Positions 6,680-13,026 of a stretch of 16,602 nucleotides of DNA are shown here, piece after piece. The DNA is from Bacillus massilioanorexius (GTDB lineage: Bacteria > Bacillota > Bacilli > Bacillales > DSM-1321), in contig NZ_CABKRX010000098.1 of NCBI RefSeq assembly GCF_902374955.1, positions 1-16,602 on the forward strand. The letters run 5' to 3'. The number at the start of each line of letters is the position of its first letter. Position 1 is the stretch's first letter. The position numbers and the translations under genes are program-made. The notes beneath the pieces are model-generated. The model was not told the DNA's origin, did not search any database, and worked only from the letters and a program-made list of their open reading frames with translations.

Positions 6680-8143
6680 CTATTTCTTTTTTTTGAAAAA
6701 TGGTTCTTCATGATGCATTTTATTTTTTGCTTTTAAAATTTTGGGTAGTGAGAAACGAATTATTGTATCTTTTTGATCTTTTGGATCGAATGGTGCAAAT
6801 GGCGACAAATATGGAACTCCAAAGGAGCGTAAATGAGCTAAATGAACAATAAGGGCGATAGTTGCAAGGGTGATACCAAATACCCCAAATGCGGCACTCA
6901 TTAATATAAGAGCATAACGTATTATACGCATAGCGGAATCCATCGTTTGTATGGGTGCCGCAAAGCTAAGAATATATGAAATACTGACAACCACTAGTGT
7001 TGCAGGTTGTACGATTCCAGCTTCGATGGCTGCCTGTCCAATGACAATTGCACCGATGAGCGATACGGTTAAAACCAGATTTTTATCCAATCGAAGTGCG
7101 CTCTCAACAATGACGGTTAATAAAATCGTAAAAATCAACACTTCAAAAACGAGTGGCAAAGGTTTATTTTCGCTTTGAGATGCTAAACTTATGACTAAAT
7201 CATAAGGAATGAAACCTGGTTCAAAATTGACAAAAGCAATATAAAGCCCAGGGATATAAATGCCAACTATTAAGGAGAAGAAACGAAGAAATCGGTTGAA
7301 AAATAAATTCCATTTAAAATAATAGTCATCTGGTGAATGCAAAAAGGTAATAAGTGGTGAAGGCATTAGTAGGGCATATCCAGTTCCATCTACGAGTATG
7401 GCAATCTTACTACCTAATACTTCTGCAGAAATGACATCAGGCCGATCGGAATTTAATATTAATGGAAAAGGTGTAAAAAAGTCATAGTGGATAAATTCTT
7501 CTATATAGTTGGATTCGATAACTTCTGACAATTGTATATTATTTAGTCTGTGCTTTAATTCTTTTAAGATCGTTGGATCGACTTTATCCTGTAAATACAC
7601 TAAACAAATATCGGTATTGGTTTGTGTGCCTATTGTATGCTTTTCAAACGTTAAATTCTTATTTTTGATAATTCCTCTAATTAAAGCGATATTTGAATTA
7701 AGATGCTCATTAAAACCAATATGTGGACCTCTTAATACTCTTTGACTTTCTGGTGGACTAAATGCTCGCTCCTTCATTTTTGTTGTTGTGGCTGAAATAA
7801 TTTCATGATAATTCTCAAATATGATGAGCGTATTTCCAGCTAAAACATCGTTGATTACCCTCTCTAACGAGTGTAAGGATCGTATTTGATATTTCTTCGT
7901 TTCAATGACTTCCATGCAAATGGATGTTAACAAAGTATCGTCAGCTGTTAAGGTCGTTTTTTTTTGTAAGCATCGGATGATCGACTCTTCTATTTCCTTT
8001 TCATTTACAATTCCTTGTATATACAAAAGAAATCCATTGATTTTTGAATCGACTAAGTGAAAAACGAAAGGTCTTGTAATAACATCCATAGAATAGTTTA
8101 ATTCAGATTGAAGTTGATTTTGAATGATTTGTAATGATGACAA
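6680..8143 (-). CDS. Spore germination receptor A subunit (GerAA/GerKA type)
   Basis: A protein of 487 residues, in the usual size range. The N-terminal half is a soluble domain with the family block ESQRVLRGPHIGFNEHLNSN; most relatives have RGPREGF where this has RGPHIGF. The C-terminal half has about five membrane spans, including SLIGAIVIGQAAIEAGIVQP, a well-conserved GerA stretch, and then a polar tail ending in FFKKKK. The start is TTG 8143, seven bases after GGAGG. ATG 8164 is in frame but lies before that site, so it is rejected. It is the first gene of the operon, upstream of the C and B subunits. It forms the membrane scaffold of the germinant receptor; recent work on the family proposes that A subunits form an ion channel. 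Confidence 0.9.
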   Translation of the reverse strand: MSSLQIIQNQLQSELNYSMDVITRPFVFHLVDSKINGFLLYIQGIVNEKEIEESIIRCLQKKTTLTADDTLLTSICMEVIETKKYQIRSLHSLERVINDVLAGNTLIIFENYHEIISATTTKMKERAFSPPESQRVLRGPHIGFNEHLNSNIALIRGIIKNKNLTFEKHTIGTQTNTDICLVYLQDKVDPTILKELKHRLNNIQLSEVIESNYIEEFIHYDFFTPFPLILNSDRPDVISAEVLGSKIAILVDGTGYALLMPSPLITFLHSPDDYYFKWNLFFNRFLRFFSLIVGIYIPGLYIAFVNFEPGFIPYDLVISLASQSENKPLPLVFEVLIFTILLTVIVESALRLDKNLVLTVSLIGAIVIGQAAIEAGIVQPATLVVVSISYILSFAAPIQTMDSAMRIIRYALILMSAAFGVFGITLATIALIVHLAHLRSFGVPYLSPFAPFDPKDQKDTIIRFSLPKILKAKNKMHHEEPFFKKKK

Positions 8144-8240
8144 AAAGATTCCTCCGCAGTTCATTTCTTTTATATATCTTTAGCAAAAGAAGGAAAATTA
8201 TTTCATTTTTTATTAGAGAAGCATCCATTGATTTTTAACG

Positions 8241-8276
8241 AAAAAACAGAGTGATGTTACCGTCACTCTGTTTTTT
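8241..8276 (-). terminator. Terminator of the SnoaL-like gene, overlapping its stop codon
   Basis: AAAAAACAGAGTGA (8241-8254) pairs perfectly with 8263-8276 around an eight-base loop. On the minus strand the stem ends in six T. The upstream arm includes the last codons and stop (8263-8265) of the SnoaL-like gene. It separates that gene from the ger operon. Confidence 0.85.
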
Positions 8277-8631
8277 CATGAATGATATAGGTTTTTAATT
8301 GTTTGATTTTACCATCCTTAAACTTATTTAAGCGAATAATGTGGCAAAACGAAATAGAATGGCCGTTTCCAGATGAATCAGAAACTAAAATCGTTCCATC
8401 AATTGCAGCTGTTATGCCGTGCGTAATAGTATTTGTAATGTTCGTTTCTTTTATATGCGGTTTGTGTTGGTCTTGTAAGTACTTTACAAAAGCGTCTACA
8501 CCTTGAATAGTAGTTTGACCGACTAGGTTCCATTGGATATCATCAGTCAAGTATTCTTTTAATACATTCATATTGCCTGAAGTAAAGGATTCAACGAAGT
8601 TTTCAATCATTTTTCCTTTTTGAGTTGTCAT
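8263..8631 (-). CDS. SnoaL-like / NTF2-superfamily protein
   Basis: A protein of 122 residues with the pattern of a small cone-shaped NTF2/SnoaL domain. The helix KMIENFVESFTSGNMNVLKE is followed by YLTDDIQWNLVG, IQGVDAFVKYLQ, and then beta strands ending in FKDGKIKQLKTYII. Members are ketosteroid-isomerase-like enzymes, limonene-epoxide hydrolases or binding proteins; the substrate cannot be told from this sequence. The ATG has GAGAGGAAA upstream. It stands alone between the ger operon and the HAD gene. No signal peptide is seen, so it should be cytoplasmic. Confidence 0.75.
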   Translation of the reverse strand: MTTQKGKMIENFVESFTSGNMNVLKEYLTDDIQWNLVGQTTIQGVDAFVKYLQDQHKPHIKETNITNTITHGITAAIDGTILVSDSSGNGHSISFCHIIRLNKFKDGKIKQLKTYIIHEKTE

Positions 8632-8897
8632 ATGTATTTCCTCTCAATCTAAATTTTGGCATTTGGTCATTTTCTAAAAGATTTTTGTTTTGTAATATGT
8701 TTGGTGAATAAAAAAGTTACTTGATTGGAGCGTGAGTTGCGTGACTCTTATGGGAATACCGACGACCCAGAGGAATGCGAGTATACTAGAACAGAATTCA
8801 ACCAATACGCACTAGGCAACTAACCTTAAATATTTACATCTATCTCCGAGTTATTCATTTTCTATTATTATCGGTAAATCCTTTAAAAAATGATACT
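8632..8897. other. Intergenic region between divergent SnoaL and HAD genes
   Basis: No gene is seen. The region holds a decayed Bacillaceae intergenic repeat (8721-8803). The rest is AT-rich, and I found no clear promoter for the minus-strand SnoaL gene. Confidence 0.6.
8721..8803. repeat. Decayed copy of a GC-rich Bacillaceae intergenic repeat
   Basis: The stretch begins TTGATTGGAGCG, continues with TGCGTGACTC and TGGGAA, then GAGGAATGCGAG, and ends CTAGAACAGAATTCAACC. In that order these match parts of a repeat I recall from many Bacillus and Geobacillus genomes: TTGATTGGAGCG, GACTCCTGCGGGA, CGCGGAAAGCGAG, CTGGAGCGGAAATCAACC. There are many substitutions and the central part is missing. 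It is more GC-rich than its flanks. The comparison is from memory. Confidence 0.6.
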
Positions 8898-8926
8898 CAG
8901 ACATTTTGAGATAAAAGAATTATAAT
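8898..8926 (+). promoter_or_regulatory. Vegetative promoter of the HAD hydrolase gene
   Basis: TATAAT (8921-8926) is preceded at 17 bases by CAGACA (8898-8903), which matches four of six -35 bases. The start codon is 34 bases downstream. Confidence 0.55.
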
Positions 8927-8960
8927 AGTTGATGAAGTGAAATGGGAGAGGAAGTTTTAG

Positions 8961-9614
8961 ATGAGTACATATAAGATTATTTTATTCGATTTAGATGGTA
9001 CGTTGTCTGATCCAAAAGAGGGGATTACGAAGTCGGTACAATATGCGTTACAAAAGTTTAATATTGAAGAAGAAAACTTAGATAAACTAGATTGTTTTAT
9101 TGGTCCCCCTTTAAAAGAGTCGTTTGCTGAATTTTACGATTTCGATGATGAAAAGTCTAATCAAGCAGTAGATTATTATAGAGATCGCTTTAAAATGAAG
9201 GGGATGTTTGAAAATCAGCTATATCCATGTATACCTCAACTTTTACAAAAGTTAAAACAAAAATACATATTAGTAGTAGCTACTTCGAAGCCTACAGTGT
9301 TTTCTCAACAAATATTAGAATTTTTTCATATAAACGATTATTTTGACGTTGTTGTTGGTAGCAATTTAGATGGAACTCGATCGTCAAAGACTGAGATTAT
9401 TCAATATATTTTGGAACAATACAAGGAGTATCAATTAGTTGATTTTGTAATGATTGGAGACCGCAAGTACGATATTGCTGGTGCAAACAATAATCATATT
9501 GATTCCATTGGAGTTACCTATGGATATGGATCAAAGGAAGAATTATTACAAAGTCATCCTACATTTATTGTTGAAAGTGTTTCAGAACTTAAAAGGATAT
9601 TATTAGGTCAGTGA
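8961..9614 (+). CDS. HAD-superfamily phosphatase (phosphoglycolate phosphatase-like)
   Basis: A protein of 217 residues with all haloacid-dehalogenase motifs: motif I FDLDGT (nucleophile Asp10, acid Asp12), motif II VATSKP (Thr108/Ser109), a conserved lysine in SSKTEII (Lys143), and motif IV MIGDRKYDIAGA (Asp167, Asp171). A helical C1 cap domain (about residues 18-85) follows motif I, as in Gph/PpaX-type enzymes. The likely reaction is dephosphorylation of a small phosphorylated metabolite with Mg2+; the substrate is not determinable. The ATG has GGGAGAGGAAG upstream. The gene is monocistronic, with a promoter at 8898-8926 and a terminator overlapping its stop codon. Confidence 0.88.
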   Translation: MSTYKIILFDLDGTLSDPKEGITKSVQYALQKFNIEEENLDKLDCFIGPPLKESFAEFYDFDDEKSNQAVDYYRDRFKMKGMFENQLYPCIPQLLQKLKQKYILVVATSKPTVFSQQILEFFHINDYFDVVVGSNLDGTRSSKTEIIQYILEQYKEYQLVDFVMIGDRKYDIAGANNNHIDSIGVTYGYGSKEELLQSHPTFIVESVSELKRILLGQ

Positions 9615-9654
9615 AAAACATCAGACAGCTAAATAGAGCTGTCTGATGTTTTTT
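9614..9654 (+). terminator. Terminator of the HAD gene
   Basis: Bases 9614-9630 pair perfectly with 9637-9653 (17 bp, six-base loop AAATAG; core ACATCAGACAGCT). The stem runs into six T. The A tract on its left side means it could also act on minus-strand transcripts leaving the cupin gene. Confidence 0.9.
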
Positions 9655-9703
9655 ATGACGAAATGAAAGAGAGATATTTATTTAAATTGAGATATGGAAT
9701 AGT

Positions 9704-10351
9704 TTATCTGTAAGGATACTGTTCTGGGTATAGCTGATTATATATTGGTGTTTCATACCATTGGTTGCTGTATTGAGTTGGATAGCTGGGAGATGGGGAG
9801 CCCTTGCTTTCATAATTTCGGTTACAGTTACTAGGTGGCCCTATGAAAGTAGAAGGCTGAATAGGAGCAATAGCTTTCTTCCATTGGTTTTCATCCATGC
9901 AATACGTATGTGCCATAATATTGGCAGGTGTTAATTTTAATATATCTGATCCTAAAATAACTTCTGGAGTAGGTGCATCAAAAATAGCTAATAAATGTGT
10001 TTGGTCTGCTGTTGCTACTTCATAATGCCACCAGCCTTGTGGAACGTTCGCTACTTGACCAGGGGTAATAGGGAAATTTTCAATATGATTTGTATATGGA
10101 TTAAGTAATGAAACAGTTGCCGAACCGCTTATGCAGTATACAAGTTCCGCTGCATTTTGATGATAATGCGGTTCTACTACATTATTTCTACTAAGAAATA
10201 TATCTAACAATGAAACATTTTCGAGAGTGTTTAACTGTTGTTTGCCTAATACATTTATATAGTTTTGGTTATTTTTCGTCATGAATCTACTTTTATTTAC
10301 ATCAAAAAAGAAATGGGTAGAGGGTGAGGCATAATCAATCGTTGAGGCCAT
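9704..10351 (-). CDS. Single-domain cupin with tyrosine-rich C-terminal tail
   Basis: A protein of 215 residues with one cupin barrel. Motif 1 is EPHYHQNAAELVYCISG (His62, His64, Glu69) and motif 2 is PGQVANVPQGWWHYEV (His109), so the usual metal ligands are all present. The barrel resembles germin and oxalate-decarboxylase-type cupins, but only one domain exists, so oxalate decarboxylase is not claimed. The last 36 residues (from about Tyr180) hold eight tyrosines plus many Pro, Ser, Gln and Asn, a composition seen in spore-coat proteins. No signal peptide is present. The ATG has AAAGGA upstream. A sigma-K-like promoter at 10392-10418 would fit late mother-cell expression. A coat or spore-surface role is inferred, not shown. 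Confidence 0.75.
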   Translation of the reverse strand: MASTIDYASPSTHFFFDVNKSRFMTKNNQNYINVLGKQQLNTLENVSLLDIFLSRNNVVEPHYHQNAAELVYCISGSATVSLLNPYTNHIENFPITPGQVANVPQGWWHYEVATADQTHLLAIFDAPTPEVILGSDILKLTPANIMAHTYCMDENQWKKAIAPIQPSTFIGPPSNCNRNYESKGSPSPSYPTQYSNQWYETPIYNQLYPEQYPYR

Positions 10352-10374
10352 TCTTTTATCAAATCCTTTAAATT

Positions 10375-10398
10375 TAGGTTATTTATACGAATAACCTA
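10375..10398. promoter_or_regulatory. Perfect inverted repeat across the cupin promoter
   Basis: TAGGTTATT (10375-10383) and AATAACCTA (10390-10398) form a perfect 9-bp inverted repeat with a six-base spacer. It overlaps the putative -10 of the cupin gene and the predicted start of its transcript, 24 bases before the start codon. It could be an operator or a 5' hairpin. Confidence 0.45.
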
Positions 10399-10418
10399 TG
10401 TAGTAGATTGTTTTTCGT
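10392..10418 (-). promoter_or_regulatory. Putative sigma-K promoter of the cupin gene
   Basis: On the minus strand CATAGGTTA (plus 10392-10400) fits the sigma-K -10 consensus CATANNNTA. The dinucleotide AC of the -35 (plus 10417-10418) lies exactly 16 bases upstream. The consensus is short, so chance matches occur. Confidence 0.45.
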
Positions 10419-10514
10419 GCAGGTCCATAATCTTACCTGTAATTCTTATTAATATACGTATGCTCAATAAGGCAGTACAATAAAAGTAGCTTATTTATGA
10501 AAAGGGGGATTTTC

Positions 10515-10751
10515 ATGAAGGTAAGTAATGGGGTATTAACAGTAGATTTTAAAGATTTGCATGTCATTCGGATAGGTGTTCAAACGGGAGCAGGAATAGA
10601 AGCTGGTGTAAAAACTCTTTTTTTACTTAATGGACAAGATACAACTAGTATTGAGCATATTGAACTTACTCCAGAGGCAAAGGGGCAGGAATTTGCAGAA
10701 GCAGCATTAAAGGCAATAGAAGCTCATGTTAAAACAAACAAATTGCACTAA
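10515..10751 (+). CDS. Small protein of unknown function
   Basis: A protein of 78 residues that I do not recognise. The first half looks like beta strands (MKVSNGVLTVDF, HVIRIGVQ, KTLFLLNG), with a glycine-rich turn at TGAGIEAG. After HIELTPEAK comes a helix (EFAEAALKAIEAHVKTNK). There is no cysteine, signal peptide or membrane span, so it is probably cytoplasmic. The ATG at 10515 is chosen because GGGGG (10504-10508) precedes it; the in-frame ATG at 10497 lies before that site. It is divergent from the cupin gene and is followed by its own terminator, so it is a single-gene unit separate from the aco operon. The good ribosome-binding site and terminator support a real gene. Confidence 0.7.
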   Translation: MKVSNGVLTVDFKDLHVIRIGVQTGAGIEAGVKTLFLLNGQDTTSIEHIELTPEAKGQEFAEAALKAIEAHVKTNKLH

Positions 10752-10765
10752 TATCACAATTAGTG

Positions 10766-10803
10766 AAGAACTTATAGAGAATTTCTCTATAGGTTCTTTT
10801 TTT
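10766..10803 (+). terminator. Terminator of the small-protein gene
   Basis: AAGAACTTATAGAGA (10766-10780) pairs with 10784-10798 with one G-T wobble and a tight loop, followed by a run of seven T (10797-10803). Confidence 0.88.
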
Positions 10804-10811
10804 GTCCTTTT

Positions 10812-10838
10812 AACTTATTGTAAGTTGCGGAATAACTT
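10812..10838. promoter_or_regulatory. Candidate enhancer (activator) site upstream of the aco operon
   Basis: AACTTA-TTG-TAAGTT (10812-10826) is a perfect dyad, and another AACTT follows at 10834-10838, 22 bases after the first, continuing as a weaker similar sequence. It lies about 100 bases upstream of the sigma-54 -24 element, a typical distance for an enhancer-binding activator. The role is inferred. Confidence 0.4.
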
Positions 10839-10913
10839 CTTACTTAAATGCAAAATTATCCGAAGACATCCAATCAATAAAAAAGGAACGAGTTCATAAT
10901 CTTAAGTTCTAAT

Positions 10914-10929
10914 CGGGACAACATTTGCC
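10914..10929 (+). promoter_or_regulatory. Sigma-54 (SigL) -24/-12 promoter of the aco operon
   Basis: The sequence CGGGACAACATTTGCC has GG (10915-10916) and GC (10927-10928) exactly 10 bases apart, with TTGC at -12 and GAC in place of CAC at -24. It is close to the consensus TGGCACGNNNNTTGC. It lies about 40 bases before the acoA start. In B. subtilis acoABCL also uses sigma-L with AcoR. Confidence 0.72.
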
Positions 10930-10969
10930 ATACATATTAGATAGGACAATTTAAAAGGAGGATGTATCA

Positions 10970-11974
10970 ATGGAAGTCACACAAAAAAAGAATGTTATCT
11001 TAACTCGTGAAAAAGCAAGATGGATGTATCAGAAAATGTTAGAAATACGAATGTTCGAAGACAAGGTGCATGAGCAGTTTGCAAAAGGGATTATACCTGG
11101 ATTTGTACATTTGTATGCTGGAGAAGAGGCTATTGCAGTTGGAGTTTGCGCACATTTAAATGAAAAGGATTCTATTACAAGCACGCATCGCGGTCATGGT
11201 CATTGTATAGCAAAGGAATGTGACTTGAATGGCATGATGGCAGAAATATACGGAAAGGCGACTGGATTATGTAAAGGAAAAGGTGGATCCATGCATATAG
11301 CAGATTTAGACAAAGGTATGCTCGGTGCAAATGGAATCGTTGGCGGTGGTTTTCCTCTAGCCTGTGGTGCAGCTTTAACCGCAAAATATAAGAAAACAGA
11401 TCATGTGAGTGTTTGTTTTTTTGGAGATGGAGCAAATAATCATGGGACATTCCATGAAGGCATTAATTTAGCGGCTATTTGGAAACTTCCAGTTGTATTT
11501 GTTGCTGAAAATAATGGCTATGCAGAAGCCACACCATTTACGTATGCTTCTAGCTGTCAAAGCATAGTGGATCGTGCAAAAGCCTACAATATTCCTGGTA
11601 TCAAAGTGGATGGAAAAGATGTAGTGGCTGTATATCAAGCGGCAGAGGAAGCTGTCCAAAGAGCTCGTCGTGGCGAAGGGCCAACACTTATTGAATGTAT
11701 AACTTATCGCAATTATGGTCATTTCGAAGGAGATGCTCAAAAATATAAAACGGAGCAAGATAAAGACACTCATAAAAATGAAAAAGATGCGATTCAGCTT
11801 TTTAAACAATATGTACTAAATCTAAATATAGTAGCGGGTGAAGAATTAACCTCTATTGAAGATGCAGTCGCTGAGGCAATAGATGAATCTGTACGCTTTA
11901 GTGAGGAGAGTCCATATCCGAGTGAAGCGGATTTATTAACAGATGTGTACGTGTCTTATAAAGGAGGAAAGTAA
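10970..11974 (+). CDS. acoA: Acetoin dehydrogenase E1 component alpha subunit
   Basis: A protein of 334 residues. Together with the beta subunit it uses thiamine diphosphate to cleave acetoin, releasing acetaldehyde and passing the acetyl group to the lipoyl arm of E2. The cofactor motif is GDG at 152-154 to NN at 181-182 (GDGANNHGTFHEG...VAENN). STHRGHGHCIAKECD and GKGGSMHIAD are typical of E1 alpha chains. The stretch TLIECITYRNYGHFEGDAQK favours AcoA over pyruvate dehydrogenase E1. The ATG follows AAAAGGAGG. It is first in acoA-acoB-acoC-acoL, with a sigma-54 promoter upstream, which also fits acetoin use rather than housekeeping pyruvate oxidation. Confidence 0.9.
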   Translation: MEVTQKKNVILTREKARWMYQKMLEIRMFEDKVHEQFAKGIIPGFVHLYAGEEAIAVGVCAHLNEKDSITSTHRGHGHCIAKECDLNGMMAEIYGKATGLCKGKGGSMHIADLDKGMLGANGIVGGGFPLACGAALTAKYKKTDHVSVCFFGDGANNHGTFHEGINLAAIWKLPVVFVAENNGYAEATPFTYASSCQSIVDRAKAYNIPGIKVDGKDVVAVYQAAEEAVQRARRGEGPTLIECITYRNYGHFEGDAQKYKTEQDKDTHKNEKDAIQLFKQYVLNLNIVAGEELTSIEDAVAEAIDESVRFSEESPYPSEADLLTDVYVSYKGGK

Positions 11975-11975
11975 G

Positions 11976-13010
11976 ATGACAAGAAAAATAAGTATGTCAG
12001 AAGCTATTAATGAAGCGATGAAGTTAGCAATGAGAAAAGATGAAAACGTTCTCTTAATGGGGGAGGATGTGGCTGGTGGTGCAGATGTTGACCATCTTCA
12101 GGATGACGAAGCTTGGGGTGGTGTGTTGGGCGTTACGAAGGGACTAGTTCAGGAATTTGGACGTGAGAGGATTTTAGATACACCGATAGCAGAAGCGGGA
12201 TATATGGGGGCGGCTATGGCTGCAGCATCAACAGGATTACGACCAATAGCCGAACTAATGTTTAATGATTTTATTGGTAGCTGTCTAGATGAAGTTCTAA
12301 ATCAAGGAGCAAAATTCCGCTATATGTTTGGTGGTAAGGCTCAGGTACCAGTTACTATTCGAACAATGCATGGTGCAGGCTTTCGTGCGGCAGCTCAGCA
12401 TTCACAAAGTTTATATGCTTTATTTACAGCGATTCCAGGTTTGAAAGTCGTTGTTCCATCATCTCCTTATGATGCCAAAGGTCTATTACTAGCAGCGATT
12501 GAAGACAATGATCCAGTTATCTTTTTTGAAGATAAAACGTTATATAACATGGTAGGTGAAGTGCCAGAAGAGTACTATACGATACCATTAGGAAAAGCGG
12601 TGGTGAAGCGAGAAGGTAGTGATGTAACGATTGTAGCTATTGGAAAACAAGTGCATACAGCTATACAAGCAGCTGAGCAATTGGCTAAGGTAGGAATTGA
12701 AGTAGAGGTTGTGGATCCTTTAAGTCTTTCTCCTTTAGATGAAGAGACGATTCTAAATTCTGTTGCTAAAACAAATCGATTAATTGTTATCGATGAAGCA
12801 AATCCAAGATGTAGTGTGGCAACAGATATAGCAGCATTAGTAGCTGATAAAGGATTTGACACTCTAGATGCACCAATTAAACGTATAACAGCTCCTCACA
12901 CTCCAGTGCCATTTTCACCTGCATTAGAAGATCTTTATTTGCCAACTCCAGATAGAGTAGTAGGTGTTGTATCGGAATTATTGGGAGAAACATCAGAGCT
13001 TAACGTGTAA
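11976..13010 (+). CDS. acoB: Acetoin dehydrogenase E1 component beta subunit
   Basis: A protein of 344 residues of the transketolase-like E1 beta family. It contains LLMGEDVAGGADV, the ILDTPIAEAGYMGAAMAAA block, RTMHGAGFRAAAQHSQSLYA and a C-terminal transketolase domain with VEVVDPLSLSPLDEETI. It pairs with AcoA to form the alpha2-beta2 E1 heterotetramer and completes the active site at the subunit interface. The ATG at 11976 is used: AAAGGAGG (11960-11967) precedes it and the acoA stop is one base before. An in-frame ATG at 11943 within acoA has no such site. The HLQDDEAWGGVLGVTKGL insertion resembles known AcoB proteins. Confidence 0.9.
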   Translation: MTRKISMSEAINEAMKLAMRKDENVLLMGEDVAGGADVDHLQDDEAWGGVLGVTKGLVQEFGRERILDTPIAEAGYMGAAMAAASTGLRPIAELMFNDFIGSCLDEVLNQGAKFRYMFGGKAQVPVTIRTMHGAGFRAAAQHSQSLYALFTAIPGLKVVVPSSPYDAKGLLLAAIEDNDPVIFFEDKTLYNMVGEVPEEYYTIPLGKAVVKREGSDVTIVAIGKQVHTAIQAAEQLAKVGIEVEVVDPLSLSPLDEETILNSVAKTNRLIVIDEANPRCSVATDIAALVADKGFDTLDAPIKRITAPHTPVPFSPALEDLYLPTPDRVVGVVSELLGETSELNV

Positions 13011-13026
13011 GAAGGGAGTGGGATTT

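Noticed and set aside
8144..8262. Sigma-G promoter for the ger operon
   Set aside because: Expected on family grounds, but no pair resembling TGAATA and CATACTA at 17-18 bases could be found upstream of the A-subunit gene.
9704..10351. Cupin as the oxalate decarboxylase target of the SigO-like factor
   Set aside because: OxdC has two cupin domains; this protein has one, lies 8 kb away on the other strand, and its promoter looks like sigma-K.
11175..11809. Two minus-strand open frames inside acoA
   Set aside because: They lie wholly opposite a well-conserved E1 alpha gene and their translations look random.
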